From Clostridium sp. OS1-26 (GTDB taxonomy: Bacteria > Bacillota > Clostridia > Clostridiales > Clostridiaceae), in assembly GCF_030915445.1 (NCBI RefSeq), contig NZ_CP133264.1:4745208-4809207 (forward strand): a stretch of DNA of 64,000 bases. The letters run 5' to 3'. Of this stretch, positions 60,604 to 64,000 are shown one piece after another (position 1 is the first letter of the stretch; every line of letters begins with the position of its first letter). The notes under the pieces are model-generated. The model was not told where the DNA came from, ran no database searches, and worked only from the letters and a program-made list of their open reading frames with translations. A program made the translations under genes and the position numbers.

Positions 60604-62979
60604 TTATTTTATCTCTGCAGAATATGATTTCCCTTCTCCAGTAATGAATATATAGTTAGTTGGGATGATTTTTTCATTATCTTTTACTGTAATCGTTGAT
60701 TTTTTTGATGGAGCTATATACTTATATGTCTTGCCACCATCTGATGTCATCATTATTGTTTTTACATTATTATTACTTATATCCATAACATTACCATTGT
60801 ATTTTAGTATATATTCATTTTTGTCTCCAGAACTCGCAACAAGCTCACCATCAAGCTTAACAGGAGCTCCATAACCAGCTCCATTCTCCTTTTCACGAAT
60901 AATATAAGCCACATTTCCCGATCTTGCCCAAGCCTCTTTAAATTGATCAAGTTTATACTTTACTCTAACTCCCTCATTATTAGCGGCAGCTGAGTCATTG
61001 ATTACTATATAGTCAGTTCCATTTTCTTTTGTAAAGCCGCATACAACAATCAGATGACCATTAGTTGATTCTATTGGTGCACCATCTACAACAGGCAAAT
61101 TTCCCTTTACATCTGCACTATTTTTATACTGCACGCTAACTGCAACAGGATGTCCATAATAAATCTCTCTCTTTAAGCCTTCTATTGTTGAATAATCAAC
61201 ATAAGTCTTATACCCAAAGCTTGAGGCATAAGCAGTATTGAAGGGCCAATTTCCAAAGCCGTCATATTTATAGTCATATACACCCCAAGCAGATTGTTCA
61301 GGTAATATATTTGTTCCATAATAATTTAATATCATAGCAATACTGGTTGCACTACATATAGAATTAGCTATTGAAGGCTCTCTGACCATCTGAGAAAATT
61401 GTGGTACATCAAGGACTTTCAAGTTAGATAAATCTGGGTTATCAGAAAATACTTTATTAACCCCTTGACCAGGAAGAGTATTCCTTATTGTCCCTGATAT
61501 TAAACGAACTGAAGGAGTTACTCCTGATTTATTAGTATTTAATGTTATTCTATATTGAATTTTACTAGCAGTTTCCCCACTACCACCCTTTATAGTCAAA
61601 GTATCCGTATCAACATAAGCTGCTGTTTCATCAGTAACACCTGTACCAGAGGCTCTTTTTATAAATGTCCCCCAGCTTCCCCAGGAAAGCCAGTTTGACC
61701 ACTTTTCACTCCATACTCCATTAGCGTCCAAAGTTTTTACAAACACCCTTGCTTCAACTTGAATTGAAGTTCCCTCGGGAGTATCACTATCCCAGGAAGG
61801 TACAAAATAATTAAATTGACTTGTACCTATTATATTTGATGTGTAAACACCCTTTAGCTTATCCGATTTAAGTACTATTGCTCCATCACCTATATTGTTA
61901 GAAATTTCAACATCCTCTAAGCTAGCAGCATTATCGGCAAAATCACTTGATGTTGAATAAACAAAAAGATTTCCATCATTAATATTTGTTTCAGTACCAT
62001 TTGTTGCATTCGTATTTCCTGTAACAATATTAACAGCATTATCACTTAATACTCCAATTCCACCTAATGCATTTATATTACTTACATTATTATTGTTAAT
62101 AAAACTATTTACATCCATTTGATTACTGTCTCCTACCAATATTATTGGGTTTCCATTCTTACCTGCTAACGCTGAACCAGAAAGAGCATCTGCAAATCCT
62201 TTATCACTAGCTATGTAAACTTTATTTAATTCTAACTGTGCCTTATAGCTACTTATTAAAGCCAAATTTCTCTCATATTTGGTTAGTTGATTATAAGTTT
62301 TAGTAGGATTTAATGTACTTACTACACCGCTGGCTAATACATCCTGTCCACCTATAACATTTACTTCTCCATTATTAGTTTTTATTTGACTATTTACATA
62401 GTTTTTAACTGTATCAGGAACATTGTTTTGTTCTACTAATATTATAGGATATTGTAGCTTAGCTGCAATTGGAGCCGCTGAAAGTGCATCCTCATAATGT
62501 TCTCCATTTACAACAAACACTCCTTTAGAAGTACCTAATTCTTTTGCTACTTTAACAGAAGTTTCATATCTATCTTGTCCCCATATTCGTTTTACATTAA
62601 TCCCCATGCTTTTAAGCTTATTTTCTACATTGGAATTTACAACTCCTAAACCACCGATAATAAACACATTTTTAACACCTAGGTCTTGTATTTTTTCTTT
62701 TGTAGAATCAGTTAAATTAGTGGCATCAGTTAAAAGAATAGGTGCATTATACTTTTTAGCTAAAGGTGAAGAAGTTATTGCATCAGGAAAGTTTTGACTA
62801 TTTACTAAAATAGCATAATCCGATTGTATCCATCCTTGGGAAACTATAGCATTGCTTGTTCCATATCTATCTTGTCCTGCTAACCTGTCAATATTAATAT
62901 TATTTTTTGCAAATACACTGCCAGAAGCAAACAAACTTGTCCCTAAAATACATGACATGATTAATAATTTACTTTTCAT
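60604..62979 (-). CDS. CWB2 surface protein with C39-like peptidase domain
   Basis: 791 residues: signal peptide (KSKLLIMSCILGTSLFASGSVFA), three cell-wall-binding-repeat-2 modules (about 30-325; DRLAGQDRYGTS, RIWGQDRYETS and a third less regular), a beta-rich domain (about 340-515), and a peptidase C39-like papain-fold domain (about 520-725) with Cys in NSICSATSIAMILNYYG, His in NGHLIVVCGF and IND. CWB2 modules anchor proteins to anionic cell-wall polymers. The peptidase may process surface or secreted proteins. Extracellular. The ATG is behind AAGGAGG, downstream of a leader hairpin. Confidence 0.9.
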   Translation of the reverse strand: MKSKLLIMSCILGTSLFASGSVFAKNNINIDRLAGQDRYGTSNAIVSQGWIQSDYAILVNSQNFPDAITSSPLAKKYNAPILLTDATNLTDSTKEKIQDLGVKNVFIIGGLGVVNSNVENKLKSMGINVKRIWGQDRYETSVKVAKELGTSKGVFVVNGEHYEDALSAAPIAAKLQYPIILVEQNNVPDTVKNYVNSQIKTNNGEVNVIGGQDVLASGVVSTLNPTKTYNQLTKYERNLALISSYKAQLELNKVYIASDKGFADALSGSALAGKNGNPIILVGDSNQMDVNSFINNNNVSNINALGGIGVLSDNAVNIVTGNTNATNGTETNINDGNLFVYSTSSDFADNAASLEDVEISNNIGDGAIVLKSDKLKGVYTSNIIGTSQFNYFVPSWDSDTPEGTSIQVEARVFVKTLDANGVWSEKWSNWLSWGSWGTFIKRASGTGVTDETAAYVDTDTLTIKGGSGETASKIQYRITLNTNKSGVTPSVRLISGTIRNTLPGQGVNKVFSDNPDLSNLKVLDVPQFSQMVREPSIANSICSATSIAMILNYYGTNILPEQSAWGVYDYKYDGFGNWPFNTAYASSFGYKTYVDYSTIEGLKREIYYGHPVAVSVQYKNSADVKGNLPVVDGAPIESTNGHLIVVCGFTKENGTDYIVINDSAAANNEGVRVKYKLDQFKEAWARSGNVAYIIREKENGAGYGAPVKLDGELVASSGDKNEYILKYNGNVMDISNNNVKTIMMTSDGGKTYKYIAPSKKSTITVKDNEKIIPTNYIFITGEGKSYSAEIK

Positions 62980-63002
62980 TTCTCGTCCTCCTTATAGCTT
63001 GC

Positions 63003-63039
63003 TAAGAGCGCAATCCCATGGTCAGGGAATGCGCTCTTA
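63003..63039 (-). promoter_or_regulatory. Leader hairpin before the CWB2 peptidase gene
   Basis: TAAGAGCGCA (63003-63012) with TGCGCTCTTA (63030-63039) and CCC/GGG inside, 23 bases upstream of the ATG. No T-run follows, so a control or stabilising structure, possibly hiding nothing of the ribosome site. Confidence 0.45.
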
Positions 63040-63168
63040 TTCATTTATCCAGTGATACAAAAATTCATTAAAAATAATATACAATATATTAGAAGTATAA
63101 ACAAATTTCAACAATTTTACAATCCTTTATAGACAATTCCACTTACTTGTAGTTACTGAAGTAAAAAT

Positions 63169-63206
63169 GGCTGTTTCAAAACTAAATAATTAGTTTTGAA
63201 ACAGCC
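63169..63206. terminator. Terminator of the amino-acid permease
   Basis: Perfect 16-bp stem (GGCTGTTTCAAAACTA with its complement, 63169-63184 and 63191-63206), loop AATAAT. On the minus strand the stem is followed by ATTTTTAC. Confidence 0.8.
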
Positions 63207-63274
63207 CGTATCTTTTAACTTAATAATTATTATTAGTATTTTTATTTAATACAGTTGCATAGTAACCAAACAGC

Positions 63275-64000
63275 TTAACTAAGCAGTTTAGTAGCTTTCT
63301 TTTTATTTAATCCACTTCCATACCAAGCAGCAACTAGAACCACTATCCATGCAACTCCAACTATAGCTGGAATTCTTGTATCTTCACCCATGCACATAGA
63401 AACAAATACGCCAACTAGGAATATCATAGTGATGATGCCTGAAGCTGGATAAAGTACTGTTTTGAACCTCAATTTTTTAACCTGTTCAGGTGTAAGACTC
63501 TTTCTGAATTTAATCTGAGTGTAAACAATCATGAACCAAGCAAATATACCTGCAAATGTTCCTACACTTGTAACATAAGTGAATGCTTTACCAGGAGCAA
63601 CATAGTTTAATATAACTCCAATTAACATAAATGCTACTGAAGCAAGTATTGCATTCTTAGGTACGTTAGTTTTGCTAAGCTTTGAGAAGAACTTAGGTGC
63701 TTGTCCTTGCAGTGAAAGGTTGTATAGCATACGACCAGTTGTGAATATACCTGAGTTACATGATGATGACGCTGCTGTAAGTACAACGAAGTTTATGATA
63801 CCAGCGGCTGCAGCTATACCAAGTTTGGAGAATGTAAGAACAAACGGACTTCCTGTTGTTCCTATGCTGTCCCAAGCATAAAGTGACATTATAACAAACA
63901 ATGCACCAATATAGAATATCATTATTCTCACGAAAACGCTGTTTATAGCTTTAGGGATTACTTTTTCAGGATTTTTTGCTTCTCCAGCTGTAACACCGAT
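63275..64000 (-). CDS. APC-family amino-acid permease, C-terminal part
   Basis: The frame is open to the right edge: IGVTAGEAKNPEKVIPKAIN precedes the first Met at 63931, so the gene continues outside the window. The visible 241 residues hold about six helices and the GVTAGEAKNPEKxIPKAI motif, the amphipathic loop after TM6 of the amino-acid permease (AAP/CycA, LysP-like) family. TAASSSCNSGIFTTGRMLYNLSLQGQAPKF is the family's TM8 region. It imports an amino acid with protons. Possibly a D-serine/glycine/alanine-type carrier; specificity cannot be read from the C-terminal half. Confidence 0.9.
   Translation of the reverse strand: MGVTAGEAKNPEKVIPKAINSVFVRIMIFYIGALFVIMSLYAWDSIGTTGSPFVLTFSKLGIAAAAGIINFVVLTAASSSCNSGIFTTGRMLYNLSLQGQAPKFFSKLSKTNVPKNAILASVAFMLIGVILNYVAPGKAFTYVTSVGTFAGIFAWFMIVYTQIKFRKSLTPEQVKKLRFKTVLYPASGIITMIFLVGVFVSMCMGEDTRIPAIVGVAWIVVLVAAWYGSGLNKKKATKLLS

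Noticed and set aside
1..64000. CRISPR, prophage, insertion sequence, rRNA and tRNA
   Set aside because: No regularly spaced repeats, transposase, integrase or phage genes, and no rRNA or tRNA-like sequence were seen by eye.

Overview
The window looks like chromosome from a low-GC, spore-forming Firmicute of the Clostridium type. Reasons: strongly A/T-biased codons, GGAGG-type ribosome binding sites, a T-box leader before gltX, cell-wall-binding-repeat-2 surface proteins, a LysM/GH18 spore-lysin-type protein, Bce-type ABC and two-component modules, and the clostridial CD3072, CD3073 and CD3324 families. The species cannot be named from the sequence. No rRNA, tRNA, CRISPR array, prophage or insertion sequence was seen.

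Layout. 1-2010: NAD-salvage operon on the minus strand (NrtR regulator, PRPP synthetase, start of a nicotinamidase) with a promoter and an operator-like palindrome. 2212-6180: small membrane peptide, LysM-GH18 protein, Cys-rich protein, azoreductase with divergent HxlR regulator, and a decayed flavoprotein. 6323-9762: a Tm-1-like module in which the regulator (TIM barrel fused to AraC) carries a paralogue of the enzyme barrel encoded by the last gene; the regulator is split at an A-AAA-AAG heptamer. 10007-15793: YecD-like hydrolase/MFS/AraC set, L,D-transpeptidase, alpha/beta hydrolase. 16315-19627: TetR plus rifampin-phosphotransferase-like gene (frameshifted) under a two-operator promoter. 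19937-24969: diguanylate cyclase, then TrmB regulator and an IlvD/tautomerase/ornithine-cyclodeaminase-like operon. 25638-32134: two ABC transporter sets, a glycosyltransferase-like membrane protein and an FtsX homologue placed directly behind a BceB-type permease. 33116-38953: GNAT, TauE/SafE permease and two two-component systems. 39461-43885: hydroxyacid dehydrogenase, Rob-like regulator, gltX with T-box.

44083-52308 is the most interesting stretch. It holds larC-larE-larB (nickel-pincer nucleotide cofactor synthesis), then a TetR regulator, a DUF5692-like membrane protein, HypB, a 900-residue Fe-S/FAD oxidoreductase and HypA, all on one strand. No hydrogenase, urease, LarA or HypCDEF is present in the window, and LarC lacks its C-terminal LarC2 domain. 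I infer a nickel-enzyme support module whose client enzyme is not visible here. 52431-55324 is a self-contained MerR regulon: two Fe-S aldo/keto reductases, each behind a promoter with a 19-bp spacer holding the same dyad. 55549-64000: cupin, ABC-F protein (frameshifted), CD3324 protein, a divergent TudS-like desulfidase and ECF transporter S component, DUF1287 protein, a CWB2-C39 peptidase surface protein, and the end of an amino-acid permease.

Four otherwise well-preserved genes (TIM-AraC, rifampin-phosphotransferase-like, ABC permease, ABC-F) are each one base short and all need the same -1 correction, three of them at or next to A-runs. This may be real decay, recoding, or homopolymer error in the assembly, and should be settled before any of them is called a pseudogene.
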